The notes under the pieces were generated by a model that was not told the DNA's origin, ran no database searches, and saw only the letters and a list, made by a program, of their open reading frames with translations. Positions 1 to 6,601 of a DNA stretch of 9,591 nucleotides are shown here, piece after piece. The stretch covers positions 1 to 9,591 of the forward strand of contig CAMYVI010000087.1 in assembly GCA_947302185.1 (NCBI GenBank). The letters are read 5' to 3'. The DNA is from an uncultured Lachnospiraceae bacterium (lineage in GTDB: Bacteria; Bacillota_A; Clostridia; Lachnospirales; Lachnospiraceae). Within the stretch, counting starts at the first letter, position 1. Every line of letters begins with the position of its first letter. The translations under genes and the position numbers were made by a program.

Positions 1-31
1 ATATTTCTCTACCTTTCTGATATATGATCTA

Positions 32-1030
32 TTAATACTGCATCTGAGCCTGAACGGCTGTGATAGCGATAACACCTACAATATCCTCAGCAAAACATCC
101 GCGGGAAAGATCGTTGACCGGCTTTGCGATTCCCTGACACATCGGGCCGTAGGCTTCCGCCTTGGCAAGTCTCTGTACGAGCTTGTATCCGATATTTCCG
201 GCATCAAGATTCGGGAAAATAAGAGTGTTGGCATGGCCTGCGACCGGACTGGACGGAGCTTTGAATTCGCCGACTGACGGAACGATAGCCGCATCGAGCT
301 GCATCTCGCCGTCAAGTGCAAGTTCCGGATAAGCCTCTTTAGCGATTTTCGTAGCTTCCTGCACTTTGGTCACATCATCATGCTTTGCAGATCCCATCGT
401 GGAATAGGAAAGCATAGCGACTCGCGGTTCATCACCGGTGAGCGCTCTGTAGGAATCAGCGGATGATTTAGCAATCGCAGCGAGTTCTTCGGCTGTCGGA
501 TTCTGATTAAGACCGCAGTCTGAGAAAACAAATGTACCTTTATTGCCGAATTCGCAATCCGGAACATTCATGAGGAAGAAAGAAGAAACAAGCTTTGTGC
601 CCGGAGCTGTCTTCAGGATCTGAAGGCTCGGACGAAGTGTATCGGCTGTTGAATGGCAGGCTCCTGAAACAAGACCGTCGGCGTCTCCCATCTTTACCAT
701 CATAACGCCGTAATAAGTGTAGGATGTGAGAAGGATTTCTGTAGCCTTCTCCTTTGTCATACCCTTCTTCTGACGAAGCTCGACCAGCTTATCAATATAA
801 GCAGCCGTCTTATCGGACTTAGCGGGATCCACGATCTGAGCGCCTTCAATGTTACAGTCCTGCTTGTTGGCAGCAACTTCCTCTTCCGAGCCGATAATGA
901 TAATCTTGGCAAATCCCTCTCTCAGCACCTGCTCTGCAGCTTTGTAGGTACGGATGTCTTCTGACTCCGGAAGTACGATTGTCTTAATGTTCTCTTTCGC
1001 GCGTGCTTTAATCTCATCTATGAAACTCAT
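32..1030 (-). CDS. pta: Phosphate acetyltransferase (phosphotransacetylase)
   Basis: Cytosolic enzyme interconverting acetyl-CoA plus phosphate and acetyl phosphate plus CoA. With acetate kinase it makes ATP and acetate in fermenting bacteria. The protein is the short, single-domain PTA_PTB type. With the chosen ATG it is 332 residues, and the C-terminal NDLSRG and AEDIVG motifs place Ser309, Arg310 and Asp316 at the numbers I recall for the catalytic residues of Methanosarcina thermophila Pta. Other family signatures are VSGACHSTADTLRP and SSPVAGHANTLIFPNLDAGNIGYK (split here as SSPVAGHANTL and FPNLDAGNIGYK). The reading frame stays open to a TTG at 1048, but that TTG lies within the spacing of the ribosome binding site AAAGGAGAT (1037-1045), which sits 6-8 bases before the ATG at 1030, so the ATG is preferred. 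Only 31 bases follow the stop before the window ends. Acetate kinase (ackA) is the usual next gene but is not visible. Identification is very secure. Confidence 0.97.
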   Translation of the reverse strand: MSFIDEIKARAKENIKTIVLPESEDIRTYKAAEQVLREGFAKIIIIGSEEEVAANKQDCNIEGAQIVDPAKSDKTAAYIDKLVELRQKKGMTKEKATEILLTSYTYYGVMMVKMGDADGLVSGACHSTADTLRPSLQILKTAPGTKLVSSFFLMNVPDCEFGNKGTFVFSDCGLNQNPTAEELAAIAKSSADSYRALTGDEPRVAMLSYSTMGSAKHDDVTKVQEATKIAKEAYPELALDGEMQLDAAIVPSVGEFKAPSSPVAGHANTLIFPNLDAGNIGYKLVQRLAKAEAYGPMCQGIAKPVNDLSRGCFAEDIVGVIAITAVQAQMQY

Positions 1031-1036
1031 ACCAAC

Positions 1037-1045
1037 ATCTCCTTT
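1037..1045 (-). promoter_or_regulatory. pta ribosome binding site (decides the start codon)
   Basis: On the minus strand AAAGGAGAT precedes the ATG at 1030 at normal spacing. This is why the short start is chosen over the in-frame TTG at 1048, which would put the Shine-Dalgarno sequence inside the coding region and add six residues that the family does not have. Confidence 0.85.
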
Positions 1046-1079
1046 CAAGGCAGATTCATTTTATGTGTGCACTATTTTA

Positions 1080-1108
1080 ATTATACACTTGAAAAAATAT
1101 CCAAACAA
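1080..1108 (-). promoter_or_regulatory. Candidate sigma-A promoter of pta
   Basis: Reading the minus strand, a perfect -10 hexamer TATAAT (1080-1085) lies 17 bases downstream of TTGTTT (1103-1108), which matches three of six bases of the -35 consensus. The intervening DNA is AT-rich. The predicted transcript would begin about 45 bases before the pta ATG, giving a short leader. Position, spacing and the perfect -10 make this the most convincing promoter in the window, but it is a prediction from sequence only. Confidence 0.7.
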
Positions 1109-1139
1109 TAGCTTATGTGGTAGAATTATGTAAATTGGA

Positions 1140-1155
1140 GTACTAAATTTGGTAC
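1140..1155. promoter_or_regulatory. Near-perfect palindrome over the tmcAL -10 element, possible operator
   Basis: GTACTAAATTTGGTAC is a 16-base palindrome with only one mismatched pair (T at 1144 against G at 1151). It overlaps the TG and the first half of the TACAAT -10 element, so a dimeric repressor bound here would block that promoter. It is about 32 bases upstream of the pta -35 element. I do not recognise the cognate regulator. Chance occurrence in AT-rich DNA is possible. Confidence 0.4.
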
Positions 1156-1158
1156 AAT
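1150..1158 (+). promoter_or_regulatory. Candidate extended -10 promoter of tmcAL
   Basis: TGGTACAAT reads as an extended -10 element: a TG one base before TACAAT, which matches five of six bases of the consensus. No good -35 hexamer is present at 16-18 bases upstream, as is normal for extended -10 promoters. It would give a leader of about 65 bases before the tmcAL ATG at 1231. It is overlapped by the palindrome at 1140-1155. Confidence 0.5.
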
Positions 1159-1176
1159 CCCGTTCAGAGACTTAAT

Positions 1177-1191
1177 GTATCCTTTCGATAC
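1177..1191 (+). other. Small hairpin in the tmcAL leader
   Basis: GTATC (1177-1181), loop CTTTC, GATAC (1187-1191) gives a 5-base-pair stem in the predicted tmcAL 5' leader, about 30 bases before the ribosome binding site. It has no run of T after it and matches no riboswitch that I know. It may have no function. Confidence 0.25.
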
Positions 1192-1230
1192 TGAAGGACA
1201 CATTTCAGCATACAAATTCCGGAGGCACAT

Positions 1231-2595
1231 ATGAAAACTGCAGCCATCATAGCCGAATTCAATCCGTTCCATAACGGACATGCCGAGATAATAAAAAAGG
1301 CCCGGGACATTACCGGCGCGAATTTTATTTTGATCATCATGAGCGGCAACTATGTCCAGCGGGGCACTCCGGCAATCGTTGACCGCCACACAAGGTGTAA
1401 AGCTGCCCTGGAAGGAGGCGCAGATCTTGTGATCTCGCTGCCGACAAGGTATGCGACTTCCTCAGCGGAATACTACGCCGCACAGGCTGTCAGACTGCTC
1501 AACGCTCTGGGTATGGTTGATTATCTGGTCTTCGGTTCCGAGTGCGGGGATATAGAAATGCTGCTCAGGGCTGCACGTTTCTTTTCAGACGAAAATTCCT
1601 CATTTCAGGAACATCTTCGCGAATACACAAAGACCGGTATTGCTTTTCCGAGAGCACGCGCCATGGCAGCTCCTCAGTTCGAACAGGTTCTCTCAGAGCC
1701 TAACAACGTTCTCGCCGTGGAATACCTGAAAGCACTGATCAGGACTGAATCGGTCATAGAGCCGATCACGATCCGGCGGATCGGCGCCGGTTATAACGAT
1801 GAAACATCCATAGAAAAGTATTCCTCTGCATCTGCGATTCGAAATGTAATCAGCAGCGTCAGTTCCTCACCTGTATTTACTTTCGATGCGGACAGGTTCA
1901 TTGCGAAGACAGGCGGCAATTTCTTTCAGAGTTCCGATGTCGTCTGTCCTGATTTTTCTGATACGCCAAAAAGTCTTTCCGTCACCTATGATTCTGTGAG
2001 GTCCGACACGAGCGGTCAGATGTATTTCCGCTGCATTTACGAACTCGCCGAAGCTGTTCCCGAAGCGCCTCTTCACACGCAGATTTGCTCTGCCAGCATG
2101 GACGGAGTGGTAACTGATGAAGACTTTTCCCTCATACTCGCCGAAAAAGTATGGAGCGCTACTTCGCCGGAATACTTCATGCAATTTGCGGATATGTCTC
2201 CGGATCTCGCAAGAGCAGTATTTAACAACAGGTATGCATGCGGCTCATTCGGTATGTTTGCGGAAACGCTTAAAAATAAATCCATCACGAGAACGCATAT
2301 AAACAGAGCGCTTCTTCATACGGCAATAGGTATCAAAACATTCGAAAGTGCTCCGATTTTTGCTCATGTGCTCGGCTGCCGGACTGACTCCGCGGAACTT
2401 CTCGGCGAAATCTCAGAGAAATCTTCCGTTCCGGTGATTACACGGCCGGCAAAAGAAATACAGGCACTGAAAGGCGATGTCAGAGATCTCCTTCTGGAGG
2501 AGATCAGAGTATCCAACCTCTATAACATGGTCCGCGCGCTGAAAAAGAAAGCGACAGTGACCAATACACTGTCGCGTAAATTCATACATATTTAA
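1231..2595 (+). CDS. tmcAL: tRNA(Met) cytidine acetate ligase (TmcAL, YlbM family)
   Basis: Member of the YlbM/UPF0348 nucleotidyltransferase family. The characterised Bacillus enzyme activates acetate with ATP to acetyl-AMP and transfers the acetyl group to C34 of elongator tRNA-Met, forming N4-acetylcytidine. The 454 residues start with the nucleotidyltransferase core AEFNPFHNGH (residues 8-17, HxGH motif His14 and His17), then MSGNYVQRGTPAIVDR (37-52), PNN (157-159), GYND (187-190) and SASAIR (199-204), all typical of the family. The C-terminal half is less conserved but stays in frame. It is somewhat longer than the roughly 400-415 residues usual for the family. GGAGG five bases before the ATG supports the start. 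It is transcribed away from pta and collides with the NUDIX gene: its TAA (2593-2595) overlaps the convergent stop. Codons 441-449 also form the stem of a terminator on the other strand. Confidence 0.93.
   Translation: MKTAAIIAEFNPFHNGHAEIIKKARDITGANFILIIMSGNYVQRGTPAIVDRHTRCKAALEGGADLVISLPTRYATSSAEYYAAQAVRLLNALGMVDYLVFGSECGDIEMLLRAARFFSDENSSFQEHLREYTKTGIAFPRARAMAAPQFEQVLSEPNNVLAVEYLKALIRTESVIEPITIRRIGAGYNDETSIEKYSSASAIRNVISSVSSSPVFTFDADRFIAKTGGNFFQSSDVVCPDFSDTPKSLSVTYDSVRSDTSGQMYFRCIYELAEAVPEAPLHTQICSASMDGVVTDEDFSLILAEKVWSATSPEYFMQFADMSPDLARAVFNNRYACGSFGMFAETLKNKSITRTHINRALLHTAIGIKTFESAPIFAHVLGCRTDSAELLGEISEKSSVPVITRPAKEIQALKGDVRDLLLEEIRVSNLYNMVRALKKKATVTNTLSRKFIHI
2542..2575 (-). terminator. 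Intrinsic terminator of the minus-strand series, inside the tmcAL 3' end
   Basis: On the minus strand a perfect 9-base-pair stem GCGACAGTG / CACTGTCGC (2551-2559 and 2567-2575) with a 7-base loop is followed at once by TTTCTTTTT (2550-2542). It begins 16 bases after the NUDIX stop codon, the standard place for a Rho-independent terminator. The same DNA is coding for tmcAL residues 441-449 on the plus strand. In the plus direction the stem is followed by GTAAATTC, not by T residues, so it should stop only minus-strand transcripts. Confidence 0.8.
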
Positions 2596-3110
2596 TTTGC
2601 TGATCTCTGATCTGATTCACCGCCGTCCAGAAACCCGATCAGGAATCTTTTTGCGAGGGAGCCGGCTTTAATCATTTCCCTGGCTTCCTCCGGAGTGAAC
2701 CATGCATAAGAGTCGATTTCCCGATTCGGTGTCGGCATTTCACCGTCCACCGTAACCGTAAAATTCAGCATCAAAGTATTGGAAGGGGCGAAATAATGAC
2801 TGCGGTTGAAATGTACGCCGATAACGTCAAGCCCCAGTTCCTCCTTCACTTCTCTCACTGCGGCGTCTTCCGCATCCTCTCCTTTATTAATGTATCCTGC
2901 AACAAGAATGTAATCCGGCCTGCCATACTGTCTGATCAGAATGATTTTCGTCCGCTCCTCATTCATAACAATCATGCTGACAGCCGTATTAAAGACCGGG
3001 AATCGAAACTGACCGCATGAAGTGCAGAAGGGAATCTCCCCTTCGCCCTCCAAATGCTTCGTAATAAGTTTCGTACCGCAGACCATACAGTATTTCATTT
3101 CATCGCTCAT
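2592..3110 (-). CDS. NUDIX hydrolase with N-terminal zinc ribbon (NudC-like, short form)
   Basis: The 172-residue protein has a zinc ribbon formed by CMVC (Cys8, Cys11) and CTSC (Cys29, Cys32), then a NUDIX fold with a complete NUDIX box at residues 72-94 (Gly72, Glu78, REVKEELGL 86-94), so the Mg-dependent diphosphohydrolase site looks intact. The zinc ribbon followed by NUDIX is the order in NAD(H) pyrophosphatase NudC, and SHYFAPSNTLML (104-115) lies where NudC has its SQPWPFPxS signature but differs from it. The N-terminal domain of full-length NudC (about 257 residues) is absent. The substrate is therefore open: NAD(H), another nucleoside diphosphate derivative, or a capped RNA end. AGGAG seven bases before the ATG supports the start. 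It begins 30 bases after the UPF0210 stop, so it is probably the last gene of that operon, and it overlaps tmcAL by four bases. Confidence 0.88.
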   Translation of the reverse strand: MSDEMKYCMVCGTKLITKHLEGEGEIPFCTSCGQFRFPVFNTAVSMIVMNEERTKIILIRQYGRPDYILVAGYINKGEDAEDAAVREVKEELGLDVIGVHFNRSHYFAPSNTLMLNFTVTVDGEMPTPNREIDSYAWFTPEEAREMIKAGSLAKRFLIGFLDGGESDQRSAN

Positions 3111-3140
3111 TATACTGCTCCTTATCCTGAAATCCCGGCT

Positions 3141-4505
3141 TTAGTTCTTAAAAGAATGGATCGGAGCAGGGATTCGTCCTTTCCTGTTCACGAACCTCCC
3201 GCATCCGAAAGTATTTACCGGCATGATCGGTGCATAGCCGAGAAGCCCTCCGAACTCGACGGTATCTCCCACCTTCTTTCCCACTGCAGGTATCAGACGT
3301 ACTGCAGTTGTCTTACGGTTCACCATCCCAAGCGCCATCTCATCTGCTATGACGCCGGAAAGCGTCTCCTCAGAAGTATCACCGGGAACCGCAATCATAT
3401 CAAGACCGACAGAGCATACACATGTCATTGCTTCCAGTTTTTCAAGTGTGAGCGCCCCCGCATTTACCGCTTCAATCATTCCCTGATCTTCGCTGACAGG
3501 AATGAACGCACCGGAAAGTCCGCCTACATAGGACGAAGCCATAACACCGCCCTTTTTTACCTGGTCGTTCAGGAGTGCGAGCGCTGCGGTAGTCCCCGGA
3601 GCACCCGGATGTTCCACGCCGATCGCCTTCAGAATGTCAGCTACAGAATCTCCTACTGCCGGAGTGGGAGCAAGTGAAAGATCTACGATTCCGAACGGCA
3701 CACCGAGTCTCTGAGATGCTTCGCGTGCTACCAGCTGACCTACACGCGTAATCTTGAAGGATGTTCTCTTAATCGTCTCACAGAGTTCCTCAAAGTCAGA
3801 ATCAGCGCATTCCATCAGAGCAGCCTTTACAACTCCGGGACCCGAAACACCGACATTGATCACCATATCGCCTTCTGTCACTCCGTGGAAAGCTCCCGCC
3901 ATAAAGGGATTGTCATCCGGAGCGTTGCAGAATACAACAAGCTTTGCACAGCCCAGAGAATCTCTGTCGGCCGTTCGCTCGGCTGTTTTTCTGATGATCT
4001 TTCCCATCAGTCTGACAGCATCCATATTTATGCCGGTCTTCGTCGACCCTACATTGACCGAACTGCATACGCGGTCTGTGACGGAGAGTGCTTCGGGAAC
4101 GGATTCAATCAGAAGCATGTCTGCATTTGTCATGGACTTGGATACGAGCGCCGAATATCCTCCGATAAAATTAACGCCAACTTTCTTTGCGCTGTCATCG
4201 AGTACCTTCGCAATTTCAACGAAATCCTCCGGTGTTTTGCAGGCTGCGCCTCCGACAAGAGCGATCGGAGTGACCGAAATCCGCTTGTTCACGATCGGTA
4301 TGCCGTACTGTTCTTCAATATCCTTTCCTGTGGATACAAGATCTTTAGCGGCAGCAATTATCTTCTCATATATATTCGTTTTCAGAACTTCGAGGTCATT
4401 ACTGATGCAGTCGAGCAGAGATATCCCCAGTGTTATCGTTCTCACATCCAGATTTTCGTGCTCTATCATTTTGTTGGTCTCATAAACCTCAAATATGTTA
4501 ATCAT
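3141..4505 (-). CDS. PFL family protein, UPF0210 (DUF711)
   Basis: Conserved 454-residue protein of the UPF0210/DUF711 family. Structures of family members resemble the pyruvate formate-lyase barrel, but no reaction has been established, and I see no glycyl-radical motif of the RVSGY type near the C-terminus. Family signatures seen are [20 protein letters not shown] (residues 13-32), [12 protein letters not shown] (84-95), [12 protein letters not shown] (112-123), [17 protein letters not shown] (147-163), [14 protein letters not shown] (217-230), [16 protein letters not shown] (277-292), [17 protein letters not shown] (296-312) and the C-terminal [12 protein letters not shown]. Conserved cysteines include Cys147, Cys361, Cys363 and Cys435. 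There is no signal peptide or membrane segment, so it should be cytosolic. GGAGGAG just before the ATG supports the start. It follows the ACT-domain gene by 96 bases, the arrangement known for the pneumococcal homologues SP0238-SP0239. Confidence 0.93.
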   Translation of the reverse strand: MINIFEVYETNKMIEHENLDVRTITLGISLLDCISNDLEVLKTNIYEKIIAAAKDLVSTGKDIEEQYGIPIVNKRISVTPIALVGGAACKTPEDFVEIAKVLDDSAKKVGVNFIGGYSALVSKSMTNADMLLIESVPEALSVTDRVCSSVNVGSTKTGINMDAVRLMGKIIRKTAERTADRDSLGCAKLVVFCNAPDDNPFMAGAFHGVTEGDMVINVGVSGPGVVKAALMECADSDFEELCETIKRTSFKITRVGQLVAREASQRLGVPFGIVDLSLAPTPAVGDSVADILKAIGVEHPGAPGTTAALALLNDQVKKGGVMASSYVGGLSGAFIPVSEDQGMIEAVNAGALTLEKLEAMTCVCSVGLDMIAVPGDTSEETLSGVIADEMALGMVNRKTTAVRLIPAVGKKVGDTVEFGGLLGYAPIMPVNTFGCGRFVNRKGRIPAPIHSFKN

Positions 4506-4601
4506 AATCTCCTCCGGCTTTTATGTACAACATGGCAACTGCCTGTTTCTCCAAAACCGATGCATTTGATACATCACTGCAAGTCATGATTCCGGCATGT
4601 C

Positions 4602-4874
4602 TCAGATACGGTGCATCATTTCAAAGATATCTTCATGCTGAACATGAATATTGACGCCGATTTCTTCGCCGATCTGATGGAGTTCATGCCTTATGTCTTT
4701 CGTACTCTTATCCGATTCGGCCGTATCCGTGATCATCATCATATTGAAGAAGCCGTCGATAATCGTCTGCGATATGTCGAGAATGTTAATTTTGTTATTG
4801 GCAAGGTAAGTGCATACCTTAGCGATGATTCCCACCTTGTCCTTGCCTACGACTGTGATGATTGTCTTTTTCAT
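4602..4874 (-). CDS. ACT-domain protein, UPF0237
   Basis: A 90-residue protein made of one ACT fold with no other domain. The opening TIITVVGKDKVGIIAKVCTY (residues 4-22) has the Gly-rich turn where ACT domains bind small ligands such as amino acids, and the ending NIHVQHEDIFEMMHRI is typical of UPF0237. It resembles one half of GcvR, the glycine cleavage regulator. ACT domains normally sense amino acids and act through a partner. The constant neighbour of this family is the UPF0210 protein, which follows here, so the likely role is as its ligand-sensing partner; this is inference. AGGAG six bases before the ATG supports the start. It is preceded by a candidate promoter, so it may be the first gene of its own transcript. 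Confidence 0.93.
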   Translation of the reverse strand: MKKTIITVVGKDKVGIIAKVCTYLANNKINILDISQTIIDGFFNMMMITDTAESDKSTKDIRHELHQIGEEIGVNIHVQHEDIFEMMHRI

Positions 4875-4898
4875 ATATTACTCCTGTCTGTATTCTGC

Positions 4899-4926
4899 TC
4901 TATATCGATAGATGATCAGCCCTCAA
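4899..4926 (-). promoter_or_regulatory. Candidate promoter for the ACT-UPF0210-NUDIX genes
   Basis: On the minus strand TTGAGG (4921-4926) and TATAGA (4899-4904) are 16 bases apart, each matching four of six consensus bases. They lie 25-52 bases upstream of the ACT gene start. This would allow the three-gene group to be transcribed apart from polA-coaE-yycJ. The match is modest. Confidence 0.4.
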
Positions 4927-4965
4927 AAAGGCGATTAGGATAGTTTCGTACTTCGCTCCCCTGCA

Positions 4966-4983
4966 ATCCTCTGATCACAGGAT
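4966..4983. other. 18-base near-palindrome after the yycJ-like gene
   Basis: ATCCTCTGATCACAGGAT is symmetric with one mismatched pair. It starts about 20 bases past the stop of the MBL hydrolase gene on the minus strand. As RNA it would form a hairpin, but no T run follows, so it is not a standard terminator. It could be a protein-binding site, an RNA 3' end stabiliser, or chance. Confidence 0.35.
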
Positions 4984-5002
4984 CTCCGATGAACCGATAC
5001 TG

Positions 5003-5800
5003 TCACCAGTTCACCGCTTCGGAGGGTCTTTCCCTGTGTGCAATGGATATATTAAAATCATCCGACCTGAACGGATTATCACCCATTGTAACTTCATTGC
5101 ATACTGTCTGGTACGCAAGAGCCTCATAATTGTTCTCCTGTGAAAGATGCCCCAGAAAAACGTGTCTTACTCCGTCATGCAGGAGCCTTCCGAGCAGCTG
5201 TCCGGAAGTCTCGTTGGACAGATGTCCGTGGTCGCTCAGTATACGTCTCTTCAGATAATACGGATAGCGTCCCACTTCCAGCATGTGTACATCATGATTG
5301 GACTCGAGAAGTAAAACATCCAGACCCTTGAGGTGATCGACCGTGTACTCAGTGTAACAACCCATATCCGTAGCAACGGCTGCTTTCCTGCCGTCATGCT
5401 CAATTCGAAATCCGACCGGTTCCGCTGCATCGTGAGAGATTTCGAAGGGCAGGATCGTCATATCCCCCACATCGAAACTGACATCGGAACTGACCGTTCT
5501 GAGCAGATCCTTCGGTATTTTGCCGATTGATGTGTTCTTTATGATTTCGGCAATTGTGCCTGCCGTAGCATAAATCGGAATGCCGTAACGTCTGGCAAGA
5601 ACTCCGAGACCCTTTACGTGGTCCGAATGCTCGTGTGTAACAAGTATCCCGTCCACATCTTTTGTTGTCATATCAATTTCATTGAGACCACGCTCAACAC
5701 GTACGCCGGATATACCGACGTCCACAAGCAGGGATGTATCGTCGCTCCCGACATAAATACAGTTACCGCTGCTGCCGCTGCATATACTGCAGAATTTCAT
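5003..5800 (-). CDS. yycJ: MBL-fold metallohydrolase, YycJ/WalJ family
   Basis: A 265-residue metallo-beta-lactamase-fold protein. The N-terminal MKFCSICSGSSGNCIYV (residues 1-17) is the hallmark of the YycJ (WalJ/VicX) branch. Metal ligands are visible as THEHSDH (His56, His58, Asp60, His61), His123 in ISHD, Asp145 in ATDMG and His218 in LGHLSQENN; SNHD (167-170) and HLSNETSG (193-200) are also family motifs. Bacillus YycJ homologues have been linked to DNA exonuclease activity and mutation avoidance, so a nuclease role is the best guess, not proven here. In Bacillus the gene sits with walRK; here it follows coaE by 45 bases and polA lies upstream, which suits a role in DNA replication or repair. 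AAAGGA eight bases before the ATG supports the start. The family assignment is firm; the function is tentative. Confidence 0.9.
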   Translation of the reverse strand: MKFCSICSGSSGNCIYVGSDDTSLLVDVGISGVRVERGLNEIDMTTKDVDGILVTHEHSDHVKGLGVLARRYGIPIYATAGTIAEIIKNTSIGKIPKDLLRTVSSDVSFDVGDMTILPFEISHDAAEPVGFRIEHDGRKAAVATDMGCYTEYTVDHLKGLDVLLLESNHDVHMLEVGRYPYYLKRRILSDHGHLSNETSGQLLGRLLHDGVRHVFLGHLSQENNYEALAYQTVCNEVTMGDNPFRSDDFNISIAHRERPSEAVNW

Positions 5801-5834
5801 AAATTAAGTCCTTTCGGTCATTGGTAGTCGGAAA

Positions 5835-5853
5835 CCCGCTGTACCTCAGCGGG
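5835..5853 (-). other. Hairpin across the coaE stop codon, possible weak terminator or attenuator
   Basis: CCCGCTG (5835-5841), loop TACCT, CAGCGGG (5847-5853) forms a perfect, GC-rich 7-base-pair stem. The coaE stop codon (5846-5848) lies within it. On the minus strand it is followed only by TTTCCG, too short a U run for a strong terminator. It could reduce read-through into the yycJ-like gene or mark an RNA processing site. Confidence 0.45.
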
Positions 5854-6499
5854 GAGAGGAGATTTTTGTATCGCTGCTGTCTATCCTGTGAAGATGAGCA
5901 GCTGACCGGGAATCTTCCTCGAAATGCCTGTCGATCTGCGATTTTGTTAATTCAAAATCTCCGTCATTGTCAAGAACAAATGTCGCCTTAGCCCGAAATA
6001 TCTCTTCGCTGAGCTGCGACGCCATAGTTCCCTCAATGCGCTCCCTGGTATATCCTCGGCTTTCTGTAAGCCGCATGATCCTCGTCTCGGCACTCGCATA
6101 AATATACCACAGTTCATTGCAGATTTCATCATAATGTTGTTCGATTAACAGCGCTGCCTCTATTACAAGCAGTTCTGCCCCTTCGTCTCTGTATCTTTTC
6201 ACCAGCTTCTCCGTACTCGCTCTGACGGCAGGATGAACAAGATCATTCAGCTTTTTCATCATGTCGGAATCAGAAAACACAATAGCTGCGATAGCTGACC
6301 GGTCCAAAGAGTCATCATCTCTGACAATCTCTCTTCCGAACAATTCTATGGTCTGCTGATAACAGGCTCCGCCTTTTTCAAGCAAAGCACGGCTCACATC
6401 ATCGAGCCGGACTATCACTGCGCCGTACCTTGACCGGAGATAATCTAATACGCTGCTCTTTCCTGCACCTACTCCCCCGGTTACACCGATAATTTTCAT
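5846..6499 (-). CDS. coaE: Dephospho-CoA kinase
   Basis: Catalyses the last step of coenzyme A synthesis, ATP-dependent phosphorylation of the 3'-hydroxyl of dephospho-CoA, in the cytosol. The 217 residues open with MKIIGVTGGVGAGKSS, a Walker A P-loop (residues 8-15, Lys14). Next come the LDDVSR segment (32-37) in place of the usual DAD-type substrate motif, the conserved LVHPAVR (87-93, His89 and Pro90), LVIEAALLIE, and the C-terminal RAKATFVLDNDGD that closes the kinase domain. A 25-residue charged and serine-rich tail makes it slightly longer than the usual 200 or so. GGAGG five bases before the ATG supports the start. It lies 102 bases after polA and 45 bases before the yycJ-like gene, all on one strand. 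polA-coaE adjacency is common in Firmicutes, often with mutM between them, which is not present here. Confidence 0.95.
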   Translation of the reverse strand: MKIIGVTGGVGAGKSSVLDYLRSRYGAVIVRLDDVSRALLEKGGACYQQTIELFGREIVRDDDSLDRSAIAAIVFSDSDMMKKLNDLVHPAVRASTEKLVKRYRDEGAELLVIEAALLIEQHYDEICNELWYIYASAETRIMRLTESRGYTRERIEGTMASQLSEEIFRAKATFVLDNDGDFELTKSQIDRHFEEDSRSAAHLHRIDSSDTKISSPR

Positions 6500-6601
6500 A
6501 CCTGCCTCCGATGATGTTCTGCCGCAAATCTGTCGGAAAAGAATGTGTGAATTTGTTATGGTTTCCTCATAATGAACGCTCCCGCCTTCCGTTTTTCCGG
6601 C

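Noticed and set aside
1031..1048. Six-residue longer Pta starting at TTG 1048
   Set aside because: The TTG overlaps the ribosome binding site of the ATG at 1030, and the shorter protein matches the family's N-terminus and catalytic residue numbering.
2607..2652. Possible plus-strand terminator after tmcAL: CTGATC/GATCAG or GATTC/GAATC pairing before TTTTT (2648-2652)
   Set aside because: The two possible stems are only 5-6 base pairs, mostly AT, mutually exclusive and enclose 23-24 base loops, and the DNA is coding for the NUDIX protein. It is too weak to call, though a T run does follow.
3141..4505. UPF0210 protein as a true glycyl-radical pyruvate formate-lyase
   Set aside because: The similarity is one of fold. 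No C-terminal glycyl-radical motif or adjacent Cys-Cys active-site pair is visible, and no activase gene is nearby.
3054..4589. Long plus-strand open frames of 207, 243 and 234 codons opposite the UPF0210 gene
   Set aside because: They overlap each other and lie antisense to a gene with clear family motifs along its whole length. Their translations show no recognisable domain and no good ribosome binding site was seen, so they are treated as shadows of the real gene.
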